Source: UBA1426 sp050953365 (GTDB lineage Bacteria > Bacillota > Clostridia > Peptostreptococcales > Anaerovoracaceae). From it: DNA of 64,000 nt. Both the position numbers and the translations under genes were made by a program. The stretch lies in assembly GCA_050953365.1 (NCBI GenBank), contig JBMNMN010000018.1, forward strand, positions 8,439 through 72,438. Direction: 5' to 3'. Shown here in pieces: positions 16,689-25,809 of the stretch. Below the pieces are notes generated by a model that saw only the letters and a program-made list of their open reading frames with translations, was not told the DNA's origin and ran no database searches. How positions within the stretch are numbered: the first letter of the stretch is position 1; every line of letters begins with the position of its first letter.

Positions 16689-18200
16689 ATGTCACAGTAC
16701 ACTCAAAAAGAGACAGGTGGGTTGTACGAATTGACCGATGCGGCTCGCGCCCAATTGGCAGATTCGAAGTATTACAACGAAGACCTGGCTCCAACATCCG
16801 TGTCGCAAAGAACCTGGACTACATATCATATCGCGTCCCTCTGGATCGGTATGTCCATATGTATTCCATCGTTCACTATGGCGTCCTCTTTGGTGGCTTT
16901 GGGATTATCCCCCTGGTTGGCGGTATTCAACGTAGCTCTGGGTAACTTGATCATCCTGATCCCCATTCAGTTGAATTCCCATGCAGGCACCAAATACGGC
17001 ATCCCCTTCCCTGTATTTGCCAGGCTGACCTTTGGTAGCGTCGGCGCGCACATCCCCTCCCTGTCAAGGGCGCTTACGGCCTGCGGCTGGTGTGCTATTC
17101 AGTCGTGGATCGGCGGAGGCGCTTTTGTTACCATGGTCGCGGTCTTCGCTCCCAGTTTCCGGGATCTTCCGGCAGCTCCTTTCATCGGTTTCGGACTCTT
17201 CCTTATTTTAGTCTACTGGATCACCGTTAACGGTTCCGACGCTATTAAATTCTTGGAAGCCCTCGGAGCGCCAATCTTAGTCATCCTAACATTGGGATTG
17301 CTTATATGGGCCTATCTGCTGCACACTGGTGAAGGATTTACCGTTGCGGATACAATTCAGGCAGCCACCGACGTGGATTTGGTCAATTCCAACGGAGGGT
17401 TCATGTATGTCTTCCTGGGCGGCTTGACAGCCAATATCGCTTTCTGGGCCACCATGGCGCTGAATATTCCCGACTTTTCCAGATATGCCAAGTCACAGAA
17501 GGCTCAGTTTAGAGGACAGCTTTACGGCATGCCTCTCATGATGGCCATCTGCGCTTTCATCGGAGCCTATTTCGCCCAATCTACCAAGCTGGTCTTCGGA
17601 GAGGCCATGTTTGACCCCACCGGCGTACTGGCTCTGCTCGACAGCAAAGTATTAGCCTTCATCATAGCGATCTTCGTCGTACTGGCTACCTTGACCACCA
17701 ACATTGCTGCTAACGTTGTTGCTCCTGCCAACGGATTCTCCAACGTTTCTCCGAAGAGAATCTCTTACAAGACAGGCGTACTGCTCACCTGTATTCTGGC
17801 TATTCTGTATCGTCCCTGGTGGATCTTCGGCGGTGCCGGCGCTTACATTTTCGGATGGCTGAACACCTATGGCGGCGTTCTTGCGCCTGTAGCTGCTATC
17901 TTTATCGCTGACTACTATATCGTCAAGAAGAGAAATATCGACGTTATGGCTCTGTTCCAGGGCAAAGAAGGCAGATACTGGTATACGAACGGCTGGAACA
18001 TTAAAGCCGTTGTCGCCTGGGTTGCAGGGTTCATTCTGCCCACATTGGGCAACCTTGGTGTGAGCGCTCTGTCCTGGGTTGCAGCCAACGGTTACTTCGT
18101 AGGCTTCGCCATCGGTTTTGTGGTTTACATTCTCCTCATGAGAGGTCCTTCTCCCTCCTTTGTAACGGACGAAGAGCATGAGGCAATGACGGAAAGATAA
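16689..18200 (+). CDS. NCS1-family nucleobase/hydantoin:cation symporter
   Basis: A 503-residue integral membrane protein of the nucleobase:cation symporter-1 family (purines, pyrimidines, allantoin, hydantoins), with about twelve membrane helices. Family marks include the N-terminal DLAPTSVSQRTW block before helix 1 and the substrate-site region around GGGAFVTMVAVF in helix 3. A strong GGAGGTG ribosome-binding site precedes the start. Dihydropyrimidinase follows on the same strand after a 143-base gap with a hairpin, so the transported ligand is probably a dihydropyrimidine, hydantoin or pyrimidine. Confidence 0.88.
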   Translation: MSQYTQKETGGLYELTDAARAQLADSKYYNEDLAPTSVSQRTWTTYHIASLWIGMSICIPSFTMASSLVALGLSPWLAVFNVALGNLIILIPIQLNSHAGTKYGIPFPVFARLTFGSVGAHIPSLSRALTACGWCAIQSWIGGGAFVTMVAVFAPSFRDLPAAPFIGFGLFLILVYWITVNGSDAIKFLEALGAPILVILTLGLLIWAYLLHTGEGFTVADTIQAATDVDLVNSNGGFMYVFLGGLTANIAFWATMALNIPDFSRYAKSQKAQFRGQLYGMPLMMAICAFIGAYFAQSTKLVFGEAMFDPTGVLALLDSKVLAFIIAIFVVLATLTTNIAANVVAPANGFSNVSPKRISYKTGVLLTCILAILYRPWWIFGGAGAYIFGWLNTYGGVLAPVAAIFIADYYIVKKRNIDVMALFQGKEGRYWYTNGWNIKAVVAWVAGFILPTLGNLGVSALSWVAANGYFVGFAIGFVVYILLMRGPSPSFVTDEEHEAMTER

Positions 18201-18257
18201 TCGACGATAATAATATAAATATGTCAGTAGAGATCAATTTTGGTCACTAATAAGTAA

Positions 18258-18288
18258 GTAGAAGCTTTTGGCAACCAAAAGCTTCTAC
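18258..18288 (+). terminator. Strong hairpin between permease and dihydropyrimidinase genes
   Basis: A perfect 14-bp stem (GTAGAAGCTTTTGG; CCAAAAGCTTCTAC) with a three-base CAA loop. There is no T-run after it, so it is more likely a partial attenuator or an mRNA-processing and stability element that lowers expression of the downstream gene than a full terminator. Confidence 0.55.
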
Positions 18289-18343
18289 TCATATTCATCT
18301 ATTTTACATACCGTACAAGGATAAAGATTGGAGGGAAGAACAG

Positions 18344-19729
18344 ATGGATTTAGTCATTAAGAACGGTACCATCGTTACGGCGGAAACGACCTTTAAAGGG
18401 GATATCGCCGTAAAAGACGGGAAGATCAAGGCCATCGGCGCTAAACTGGATCCCGCATGTTACAAGGGAGCCACCGTGGTGGATGCAAAGGGCCTTTTAG
18501 TGCTGCCCGGCGCCATCGATGGGCATACGCATCTTGAGATGCCCTTTGGCGGAACGATTTCGGCCGACAGTTATGAGGCCGGCACTCGAGCTGCCGCTTG
18601 CGGAGGAACCACCACCGTATTTGACTTTGTACTTCAGGATTTCGGCGAGAATCTGGTTGATGCGGTTAAGAGAAGAGACGAGCTCTGCGCTCCGCAGGCT
18701 TGCATCGATTACGCATTCCATACGGGTGTTAAGGATTTATCCGGCAACCTCATAGACAGTATGGAAGAATCGGTTAAATTCGGCGTATCCAGCTTTAAAG
18801 TTTTCATGGTCTATGATTTCGGCGTTACAGACGGCCTGTTCTATCAAGTGTTAAGAAAGTCCAAGGAAGTAGGCGCCCTCATCGGTGTTCACGCAGAAAA
18901 CAAGGAAATCATCAGCATGCTCACCGCCGAGTTCCTGGCACAAGGGAAAACCTCTGCCTGGTACCATTATGCCAGCCGTCCGGAGTTTGTAGAAGGGGAA
19001 GCCGATTTTAGAGCCATTCAGTGGGCTAAGAGCTTGAATGCTCCATTATATATCGTACATCTGGCCAATGCCCAGGGTATGGCAGAAGTCACAAAGGCCA
19101 GAGACGAAGGATATCCGATCTTTGCTGAAACCTGTCCGCAATACCTGTATTTCACCAATGAGGTATACAAGAGACCCGACGGACGGAACTTTGTCTGCTC
19201 TCCGCCAATGAAAGGCAAGGCCAGCCAGGATGCTCTCTGGGAAGGCATTAAGAGAGGCGACATCACAACCATCGCAACGGATCACTGCCCGTTCCAGTCC
19301 TATGAGAAGGATTGGGGCAAGGACGACTTCACTAAGATCCCCAACGGCTGTGCCGGCATCGAAAACATGTATCCTTATATGCTCTCGGAAGCAAATAAGG
19401 GAAGGATCACATTCAATAAGGCAGTTGAACTTTGCGCCACAAATCCGGCCAAGCTCTTCGGCTGCGCTCCGCAGAAAGGTATGCTTGTTCCCGGCGCCGA
19501 TGCGGACATCGTACTTTACGATCCCAAAAAAGAGTTTACCATTAGCGTAAACAACATGCATTCCGATTACGATCACACCATTTGGGAAGGTGTCAAGCTT
19601 AAGGGTTATCCTGTGGCAACCTACAGCAGAGGCCGGTTGGTCTACAAGGACGGCGAATTCTTAGGCAAGCCGGGCGAAGGCAAGTTCGTCAAGTGCAAAC
19701 CTGTTCGTCATAAGACCCCCAATCTCTAA
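18344..19729 (+). CDS. hydA: Dihydropyrimidinase / hydantoinase
   Basis: A zinc-dependent cyclic amidohydrolase that opens dihydrouracil, dihydrothymine or 5-substituted hydantoins. The binuclear metal site is complete: His61 and His63 (HTH), the carboxylated Lys152 (SSFKVFM), His183 (GVHAEN), His239 (VHLA) and Asp313 (ATDH). At 461 residues it has normal length. Together with the upstream NCS1 permease it forms an import-and-hydrolyse unit. The next enzyme, a beta-ureidopropionase or carbamoylase, is not in the window. A GGAGGGAAG ribosome-binding site precedes the ATG. Confidence 0.9.
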   Translation: MDLVIKNGTIVTAETTFKGDIAVKDGKIKAIGAKLDPACYKGATVVDAKGLLVLPGAIDGHTHLEMPFGGTISADSYEAGTRAAACGGTTTVFDFVLQDFGENLVDAVKRRDELCAPQACIDYAFHTGVKDLSGNLIDSMEESVKFGVSSFKVFMVYDFGVTDGLFYQVLRKSKEVGALIGVHAENKEIISMLTAEFLAQGKTSAWYHYASRPEFVEGEADFRAIQWAKSLNAPLYIVHLANAQGMAEVTKARDEGYPIFAETCPQYLYFTNEVYKRPDGRNFVCSPPMKGKASQDALWEGIKRGDITTIATDHCPFQSYEKDWGKDDFTKIPNGCAGIENMYPYMLSEANKGRITFNKAVELCATNPAKLFGCAPQKGMLVPGADADIVLYDPKKEFTISVNNMHSDYDHTIWEGVKLKGYPVATYSRGRLVYKDGEFLGKPGEGKFVKCKPVRHKTPNL

Positions 19730-19775
19730 TCGAAAATCGGATCACAACAAAGAAAGACAGCAACATAGTTGTATC

Positions 19776-19803
19776 GGCGGCTTCAGACGAAGCCGCCTTT
19801 TGT
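19776..19803 (+). terminator. Terminator after hydA
   Basis: GGCGGCTTC and GAAGCCGCC form a perfect 9-bp stem around AGAC, followed by TTTTG. Confidence 0.85.
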
Positions 19804-19883
19804 TTGAAATCATTGAGAATCGTTCACCTGAAATTTGCACAGCCGTAGCAAGGGATTGATTGTGGAGATTTCCCATCTACAAC

Positions 19884-19912
19884 TTGTTTATTAAAGGGGG
19901 ATTCGATATAAT
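19884..19912 (+). promoter_or_regulatory. Promoter of nth-aroD-ridA
   Basis: TTGTTT (19884-19889), 17-base spacer, TATAAT (19907-19912). It lies 38 bases before the nth start. Confidence 0.65.
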
Positions 19913-19950
19913 ACAAGTTATTAAAATAGACAGGAAAAAGAGCGAAGACC

Positions 19951-20598
19951 ATGGCAAAACTAAAAAAAGCGCAAATAGCAGAAATAATTGAAAAGATGGG
20001 GCAGATGTACCCGGAGGCGGAATGCGCTCTGGTACATGAAAATCCCTTTCAGCTTTTGGTGGCGGTTGTTCTTTCTGCGCAAACTACGGACAAAAGCGTT
20101 AATAAGGTAAGCCCCATATTATTCGACAGATATCCGGATGCTGCTGCATTGGCCTCTGCCAGGCTTGAAGATCTGGAGGAGATTCTTAAACCCATTGGCA
20201 TGTATCGCACAAAAGCCAGGAATATTATTGCTTTATCGAAGATGCTGCAGGATAAGCACGATGGGCAGGTGCCGGGGGATTTCCAACAGCTTACGGAATT
20301 GCCGGGTGTCGGACGGAAGACGGCCAATGTGGTCCTGGCTGTAGGATTCGGTGAGCCGCGAATTGCCGTTGACACCCATGTGTTTCGCCTGGCAAACCGC
20401 ATAGGGCTGACAGCCGAAAAGAACGTACTGAATACGGAGCTCGCCCTTATGGAAGTTATTCCAAAGGAACGCTGGATCATGATGCATCACGCCCTGATCT
20501 GGCACGGACGGCGCGTTTGCAGCGCCAGAAATCCAAAATGCGATCAGTGCGGGATTTACGGGTTATGTCGTAGAAACGGCCTCGGGGAAAAAGCATGA
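19951..20598 (+). CDS. nth: Endonuclease III (DNA glycosylase/AP lyase)
   Basis: Base-excision repair of oxidised pyrimidines. The 215-residue protein carries the helix-hairpin-helix LPGVGRKTA (117-125) with catalytic Lys123, and the second catalytic residue Asp141 in VDTHV. The [4Fe-4S] loop is intact: Cys190, Cys197, Cys200 and Cys206 with the canonical C-X6-C-X2-C-X5-C spacing. Its stop overlaps the start of aroD by four bases, so the two are translationally coupled although functionally unrelated. Confidence 0.95.
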   Translation: MAKLKKAQIAEIIEKMGQMYPEAECALVHENPFQLLVAVVLSAQTTDKSVNKVSPILFDRYPDAAALASARLEDLEEILKPIGMYRTKARNIIALSKMLQDKHDGQVPGDFQQLTELPGVGRKTANVVLAVGFGEPRIAVDTHVFRLANRIGLTAEKNVLNTELALMEVIPKERWIMMHHALIWHGRRVCSARNPKCDQCGIYGLCRRNGLGEKA

Positions 20599-21359
20599 AA
20601 CAGATAAAAGTAAGAAATCAAATTCTGGGGCAGGGACGTCCAAAGATCTGCATCCCTCTGATGGGGAAGGATCCGGACGAATTGCTTTCGGCTACCCGGT
20701 TTGCACTGGAAGCCGGGGCGGATATGTACGAACTTCGAGCCGATTTCCTTGAATCCGCAGCAGAAGAAAAAAGCATCAAAGAGGCTTTAAAAGGAACACG
20801 AGATCTTATCGGAGACAGCCCGCTTATTTTCACACTGCGCAGTGAAAGCGAGGGGGGGAAGAAATCCTTATCTCTCGACGAATACATGACGCTGAATCAA
20901 ATGGTTATAGAAACGGGACTTGCAGATATATTGGATGTGGAGCTCTGCAAGGGGGAAGAAGCTATAAAACAGCTCCTTTCTGCTTCCCATCAAAAGGGAA
21001 TGTTCGTACTGCTGTCAAATCATATTTTTGAAGGAACGCCGCCAAAAGAGGAGATGCTTGCCATACTGTGCAGAATGCAGCAGTTGGGCGCCGATATTAC
21101 AAAGCTTGCGGTTATGGCCAAATCCGAGAAGGATGTATTGACGCTCCTGGATGCTACCCTTTCGATGAAAGAGCAATACGGTGACCGCCCCTGTATTACC
21201 GTGTCTATGGGGCAAAAGGGAATTCTAAGCAGAGTGGCCGGAGGTCTATTCGGATCGGCCCTGACTTATGCTTTAGGCAGTGAGCCTTCGGCTCCCGGGC
21301 AGCTTAATGCATCTGAAGTGCGTTATGTTTTAGAGTTGTTGCATGAAAAGGGGTTATGA
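20595..21359 (+). CDS. aroD: Type I 3-dehydroquinate dehydratase
   Basis: Third step of the shikimate pathway, through a Schiff base. The 254-residue TIM barrel has its Schiff-base Lys170 (ITKLAVM) and the general base His143 (SNHIFEGTP) at exactly the positions numbered in the E. coli and Salmonella enzymes. The four-base overlap with nth and the short distance to ridA indicate one operon. No other aromatic pathway gene is nearby. Confidence 0.93.
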   Translation: MKQIKVRNQILGQGRPKICIPLMGKDPDELLSATRFALEAGADMYELRADFLESAAEEKSIKEALKGTRDLIGDSPLIFTLRSESEGGKKSLSLDEYMTLNQMVIETGLADILDVELCKGEEAIKQLLSASHQKGMFVLLSNHIFEGTPPKEEMLAILCRMQQLGADITKLAVMAKSEKDVLTLLDATLSMKEQYGDRPCITVSMGQKGILSRVAGGLFGSALTYALGSEPSAPGQLNASEVRYVLELLHEKGL

Positions 21360-21396
21360 ACCCCAGAATAAACGAATCGACAAAGGAGAAAAGCAA

Positions 21397-21783
21397 ATGA
21401 AAAAGATTATCAGTACGGAAAAAGCTCCGAAGGCGGTAGGAGCCTACTCTCAGGGGATCAGTTTCTCCGGGCTTGTCTTTACTTCCGGACAGATTCCCAT
21501 CGATCCGGCTACGGGAGAACTTAATACAGGAGATATCGCGTCCCAGACGGAACAGGCCATGAAAAATGTGAAGGCCATCGTGGAGGAAGCGGGGCTGACA
21601 ATGAACGATGTCCTGAAGGTAACCATCTTACTGGCGGATATCGAGGATTTTGCCGTCGTCAACCAGGTGTATGAAAGTTTCTTTACCGGCCATTACCCGG
21701 CAAGATCCTGTTTTGCCGTAAAGGATCTTCCCAAAGGAGCCAAGATCGAGATCGAAGCCATCGCCGGAAAAGATTGTTGTTAA
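21397..21783 (+). CDS. ridA: RidA-family reactive enamine/imine deaminase
   Basis: Hydrolyses 2-aminoacrylate and related enamines released by PLP enzymes, protecting them from inactivation. The 128-residue protein has the family signature AYSQG near residue 16, SGQIP at 30-34, and the substrate-binding Arg103 in PARSCF. The start at 21397 is preferred to one at 21343 because AAAGGAGA precedes it and the upstream extension would overlap aroD without similarity to the family. It is the last gene of the nth-aroD-ridA unit and is followed by a bidirectional terminator. Confidence 0.92.
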   Translation: MKKIISTEKAPKAVGAYSQGISFSGLVFTSGQIPIDPATGELNTGDIASQTEQAMKNVKAIVEEAGLTMNDVLKVTILLADIEDFAVVNQVYESFFTGHYPARSCFAVKDLPKGAKIEIEAIAGKDCC

Positions 21784-21800
21784 AGAGAAACTGTTGTTAA

Positions 21801-21834
21801 AAAAAGCTGCGGCTTAGGCGCCGCAGCATTTTTT
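21801..21834. terminator. Bidirectional terminator between ridA and the SEC-C gene
   Basis: GCTGCGGC (21806-21813) and GCCGCAGC (21820-21827) pair around TTAGGC. An A-run lies to the left and a T-run to the right, so the hairpin works on both strands. The stop codon of the minus-strand SEC-C gene (21814-21816) is in the loop. Confidence 0.88.
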
Positions 21835-22308
21835 GTATTTTTTTCCGCTGCCGCAAGGGCATGGATCGTTCCGGCCAGGTTGTTTTTCTTTTACAACGGT
21901 CTTGGATTTTTTGTAAGCTTTGGTGATCTCCTGCCGCTTCTCGTCGGTAAGAATGGAGTTCCACTGTTCCAATGTGTAAAGATAATCGGCCTTTGCCTTC
22001 AGCATATTGAAGTACAGCTTTTCAAAATCGATGTCAAGGGTAATGAGATCCTCTTCTCCCAGATTGTCAAGATCAAGGGGCGTGCGCAGGCTGGTATTGA
22101 TTCCGTCCAGGAATCCCATAAAAATTACCGGATCCACTTGGTATTTTTCTGTCAGCTCCTTGAAGTTTCCTTTAACAACCGGATTGCCTTCTCCTAAAAT
22201 GGAAGAATAGATTGTGGTTTCTCCGGAACTGTACTTGTCCCAAAAGGCATCAAAGGTCTCATCGGTTTGATTTTCCAGTTCATTTTTCCATTGTTCATAC
22301 AGGCTCAT
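21814..22308 (-). CDS. SEC-C motif protein of unknown function
   Basis: A 164-residue soluble protein ending in a SEC-C zinc-binding module, CPCGSGKKYKKCC, as at the SecA C-terminus. The rest is a helical domain rich in acidic residues. Its start overlaps the stop of hom by four bases, so the two form an operon. SEC-C tails bind zinc and often mediate contact with ribosomes or SecB-like partners; the role here is unknown. Confidence 0.82.
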   Translation of the reverse strand: MSLYEQWKNELENQTDETFDAFWDKYSSGETTIYSSILGEGNPVVKGNFKELTEKYQVDPVIFMGFLDGINTSLRTPLDLDNLGEEDLITLDIDFEKLYFNMLKAKADYLYTLEQWNSILTDEKRQEITKAYKKSKTVVKEKQPGRNDPCPCGSGKKYKKCCGA

Positions 22309-23324
22309 TTCCTTTTTCCTCCCGCAACAATAATATCATAGGCAGCGCACTTTACGATGGCATTACCGATTTCGATTACATCGCCCATGACTGCGCTGCC
22401 GGTGGGCAGCGGGCCCGCGCCTTTTCCATAGAACATCAGCTCGCCTACCGCATTGCCTTTAACGAAGATGGCGTTGAATTCATTGTTGACGCCGGCAAGA
22501 GGATGGGACACAGGGATTAGGGTAGGTCTTACGCTGTAGGTAAGATTTCCGTTTTCTCTTTTTGCAGAAGCGATGAGTTTTATCTTGTTTCCCGATTTTG
22601 CTGCGCGCTTTATATCATCCTTGGTGATTTTGGTGATTCCTTCCGTAGGTATGCCTTCGGGTGGTACACGAATACCGAAGACCAGGGAAATAAGGATGGA
22701 TAGCTTGTTCGCAACATCGATGCCTTCCACATCCGCCGTGGGGTCCGCTTCAGCAAACCCTTTTTCCTGCGCAACTTTGAGTACCTCATCATATTCCAGT
22801 CCGAAATCGGTCATCTGAGACAGGATATAGTTGGTTGTACCGTTTAGAATGCCCATGATTTCGATAAATGAGTTGGCTCTAAGAGCGGTTGTTAATGCGT
22901 TGAGAATGGGGATTCCGCCTCCTACACTGGCTTCGTAGCGGAACATGACCTTATTCTTTTCCGCCGCATCCCGGAGCAGATCGTAATTTGCGGCAACGGC
23001 GGCTTTGTTGGCCGTGACCACATGCTTGCCGTTGTTCATAGCCTTGAGCATGAAGTCGGTGGCAGGCTGTATTCCTCCTAGCAGTTCAACAATTATATCT
23101 ATATCAGGATCCAAAAACAGATCATCGGGATTCTGAGTAAAGATTTCCTTCGGCGCTACCACATCCCTCTTTCTGTCCAAATCTTTTTCAAGGATTTTCG
23201 CTATTTGAAAATCGATTCCCGTTTGCTGCTCAATAATGCCCCGGTTCATTTCCAAGGTTGCGTAAGTGCCGGTACCGATATTTCCAAATCCCATGAGACC
23301 GATTCTTATTACATTTTTGTTCAT
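22305..23324 (-). CDS. hom: Homoserine dehydrogenase, short form without ACT domain
   Basis: Reduces aspartate semialdehyde to homoserine for threonine and methionine synthesis. The 339-residue protein has the Rossmann motif GFGNIG at 12-17 and the catalytic block around DPTADVEGIDVANKL. Standard Firmicutes Hom is about 430 residues with a C-terminal ACT domain; this one ends at the catalytic domain, so direct threonine inhibition through ACT is not expected. The start at 23324 follows AGGAGGTATTTTG; an upstream ATG at 23378 lacks support. It is divergent from trmL. Confidence 0.88.
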   Translation of the reverse strand: MNKNVIRIGLMGFGNIGTGTYATLEMNRGIIEQQTGIDFQIAKILEKDLDRKRDVVAPKEIFTQNPDDLFLDPDIDIIVELLGGIQPATDFMLKAMNNGKHVVTANKAAVAANYDLLRDAAEKNKVMFRYEASVGGGIPILNALTTALRANSFIEIMGILNGTTNYILSQMTDFGLEYDEVLKVAQEKGFAEADPTADVEGIDVANKLSILISLVFGIRVPPEGIPTEGITKITKDDIKRAAKSGNKIKLIASAKRENGNLTYSVRPTLIPVSHPLAGVNNEFNAIFVKGNAVGELMFYGKGAGPLPTGSAVMGDVIEIGNAIVKCAAYDIIVAGGKRK

Positions 23325-23543
23325 CAAAATACCTCCTGAAGTTTGTACATCAATAAAATCCGTTTCATGCGCTGACAAAATAACCGTGTTTTACTTTGTC
23401 AATTGGTGCTATTATAATATAATATTTGAAAATAGTCTCGAATCCAATTGAAAATGTTGTAAAAAATATTATTATGTATCATATTAAGTATGGATTCCGC
23501 ATCTTTTAAAAAATGCGTGGCAAAAGGGAAAAAGAGAACGAAA

Positions 23544-24035
23544 ATGCAAATACAAATGACAGAACATAAACTCAGCATCGTTTTAGTCCAACCGGAAATT
23601 CCTCCAAACACAGGTAATATTGCAAGAACATGCGCGGCAACGGGAACCGACCTGCACCTTGTAAAACCTTTAGGGTTTTCTGTCGATGATGCGCATGTGA
23701 AGAGGGCGGGGTTGGATTATTGGAAATTTGTCAACCTGGAAATTCATGAAAACTTGGAAGAATTCTTGGAAAAATATAAGAATCGGCCTATGTATCTGGC
23801 AACAACGAAGGGCAAAAAAGCTTATACGGATGTGCGTTATGAAAAGGACGCCATGCTGATCTTCGGCAGAGAGACTGCCGGGCTTCCCAGAGATTTTATC
23901 GAGGGAAACATAGAAAAAACCATTCGAATTCCAATGAGCGACGATGTAAGACTCAGATCGTTGAATCTGTCCAACTCGGCGGCTATCGTGGTATACGAAG
24001 CGCTGCGTCAGTTAGGTTTTCCGGGGTTGGTATGA
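23544..24035 (+). CDS. trmL: tRNA (cytidine(34)-2'-O)-methyltransferase
   Basis: A SPOUT methyltransferase that modifies the wobble base of certain leucine tRNAs. The 163-residue protein has the family marks PEIPPNTGNIARTCAATG near the N-terminus, FGRETAGLP in the knot and IPM...SLNLSNSAAI at the C-terminus. The start is uncertain: 23544 and 23556 both give a normal N-terminus, whereas 23490 would add an unlikely basic tail. It precedes the Na/Pi-cotransporter-like gene by 33 bases. Confidence 0.88.
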   Translation: MQIQMTEHKLSIVLVQPEIPPNTGNIARTCAATGTDLHLVKPLGFSVDDAHVKRAGLDYWKFVNLEIHENLEEFLEKYKNRPMYLATTKGKKAYTDVRYEKDAMLIFGRETAGLPRDFIEGNIEKTIRIPMSDDVRLRSLNLSNSAAIVVYEALRQLGFPGLV

Positions 24036-24068
24036 ACCTTCCAAGGTTAGAAAGGGATGTAACCGCAT

Positions 24069-25691
24069 ATGTTTATCATAGTTTTTCTGATACTCGGGGG
24101 AGCCGGCCTCCTCTTGTACGGAATTGAGGTTATGAAGGATTCTCTTGAATGGGTCTCCGAAGGAAAAGCGCAGAGAATGATAGAAGCCTCCGGCAGCAGC
24201 GTATTTAAAAGCATTCTTGCGGGTATTGTCGTTACCGGAATCAATCAAAAGAGCAGCGCCACGACTATTATGGTGGTGGGTTTGGTCAACACGGGCATGA
24301 TTTCGTTGACAAAGGCGGCGGCCGTCATTATGGGAGCGAATATCGGAACCACGATTACTGCCCAGCTCTTAGCCTTTCGGTTGGAGTACCTTGCGCCGTG
24401 CATCGTGGGAGTAGGAGCAGTGTTCTGGAAGTATGCGAAGACCAAGCGGGTACAGTACACGGCGGAGATTTTCATCGGCTTTGGCATCATGTTTATTGGG
24501 ATGCTCTTTATGGAGCAGGGCATGGTCTATTTACGCGAAAGTACGCTTATTCAAGAATCCTTGACGCTTTTATCCCGTCCGTACAGTTTCCAATATCTGT
24601 TGCTGATTCTTGTGGGCTTTGTTGCCACTTCAATCCTTCGCAGCAGCAGTTTGCTCACCGGAATTATGATTGCCATGTCCGCCCAGGGACTTTTAACGGT
24701 GGAAATGGGCGTTCCATTGATTTTAGGCATCAACGTAGGAAAGTGCATGACGGCTATCATCGACAGCCGGTCCGCTGGAAGGACGGCAAAGAGGGCCGCC
24801 GTAATTCATTTGCTTTTTAACACCACCGGCATGATCCTTGCCGCCGTCTTTTTCCAGGAGTTATTTTCCGATTTGATGCAACTGCTTGCGCCTGGGGATT
24901 TACCTAGGCAGATCGCCAATGCCCACACCATCTTCAATCTGGGAACCACCATACTCTGCGCGCCGCTTGTCAGCCTTCTGGTGGCGCTTTCGGATAAGCT
25001 GGTTCCCGGAAAGAAACACAGCGAACAACCCATTGAAAATCTCGATGTGCGGATGCTTGAAACGCCCGGGCTTGCTCTGGCCCAGACCTATAACGAGATT
25101 ATAACCTTGGCGAAAATGAGTTTTGAAAGTTATGCAATCAGCTTCCAGTGCGTACAGGAGCCGGATGAGAAGGACCTTGACCGGATCCAGGAACAGGAAG
25201 AAAAGATCCTTCGTCTGGAGAAAGATATTGAAGTATACCTGGTAAAGCTGGCACAAAGGAACATTACAAAGCAGCAGCACGAAATGCTGAACCTCATGTT
25301 GGGGGTTATCAGTGACATCGAAAGGATCTCGGACCTGGCCGCCAGCATTGCGGAGATGGCTCTTTATAAGAAGGAAAACAGCATTGAGTTCAGCCGGCAG
25401 GCAGAAAGAGAGATGGAGGAGTTCCATGAGCAGATCTCCCGACTCATTGAGGATTTGATGAATGCCTTGGAGAAGCGCGATGTAAATCTGGCAAATAACA
25501 TCCTGCCTGCGGAGATCAAAATCAAAGGAATGGAGACAATCCTGCGGGACAATCATATCGACCGTTTGTCGAAAGGAATATGCAACCCGGGATCCGGCGT
25601 TCTCTTTATTGACCTGATCAACAGTATGGAGCATGTGGCGCAGCATGTAAGGAAAATCGGCCATTTTGTCATAGAAGCATCCAGGTATTAA
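24069..25691 (+). CDS. Na/Pi-cotransporter-family membrane protein with PhoU-like C-terminus
   Basis: A 540-residue protein. Residues 1-310 hold about eight or nine membrane helices in two PF02690-type repeats; residues 340-540 are a helical PhoU-like cytoplasmic domain. The GANIGTTITAQ motif is present. The two QSSSATT motifs that normally line the substrate path are altered: the first reads NQKSSATT (about 59-66) and the second LRSSSLLT (about 194-201), both losing the Gln-Ser-Ser pattern. Phosphate transport is therefore the family assumption rather than something the motifs confirm. The gene lies between trmL and rpoN on the same strand. Confidence 0.8.
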   Translation: MFIIVFLILGGAGLLLYGIEVMKDSLEWVSEGKAQRMIEASGSSVFKSILAGIVVTGINQKSSATTIMVVGLVNTGMISLTKAAAVIMGANIGTTITAQLLAFRLEYLAPCIVGVGAVFWKYAKTKRVQYTAEIFIGFGIMFIGMLFMEQGMVYLRESTLIQESLTLLSRPYSFQYLLLILVGFVATSILRSSSLLTGIMIAMSAQGLLTVEMGVPLILGINVGKCMTAIIDSRSAGRTAKRAAVIHLLFNTTGMILAAVFFQELFSDLMQLLAPGDLPRQIANAHTIFNLGTTILCAPLVSLLVALSDKLVPGKKHSEQPIENLDVRMLETPGLALAQTYNEIITLAKMSFESYAISFQCVQEPDEKDLDRIQEQEEKILRLEKDIEVYLVKLAQRNITKQQHEMLNLMLGVISDIERISDLAASIAEMALYKKENSIEFSRQAEREMEEFHEQISRLIEDLMNALEKRDVNLANNILPAEIKIKGMETILRDNHIDRLSKGICNPGSGVLFIDLINSMEHVAQHVRKIGHFVIEASRY

Positions 25692-25809
25692 ATTCGGGTT
25701 TTTGTTTTCTGCCATTCCGAATTATGTTATACTTAGATTTAATAGGTTTTATTGTTTTGTGTGTATATGAACGGGTATTACTTCTACCTAGGGGAGTGCA
25801 AAAGCTTTT

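Noticed and set aside
24900..25715. Long minus-strand frame (271 codons) opposite the Na/Pi-cotransporter-like gene
   Set aside because: It is a mirror of a strongly coding strand with no ribosome-binding site or known motif.
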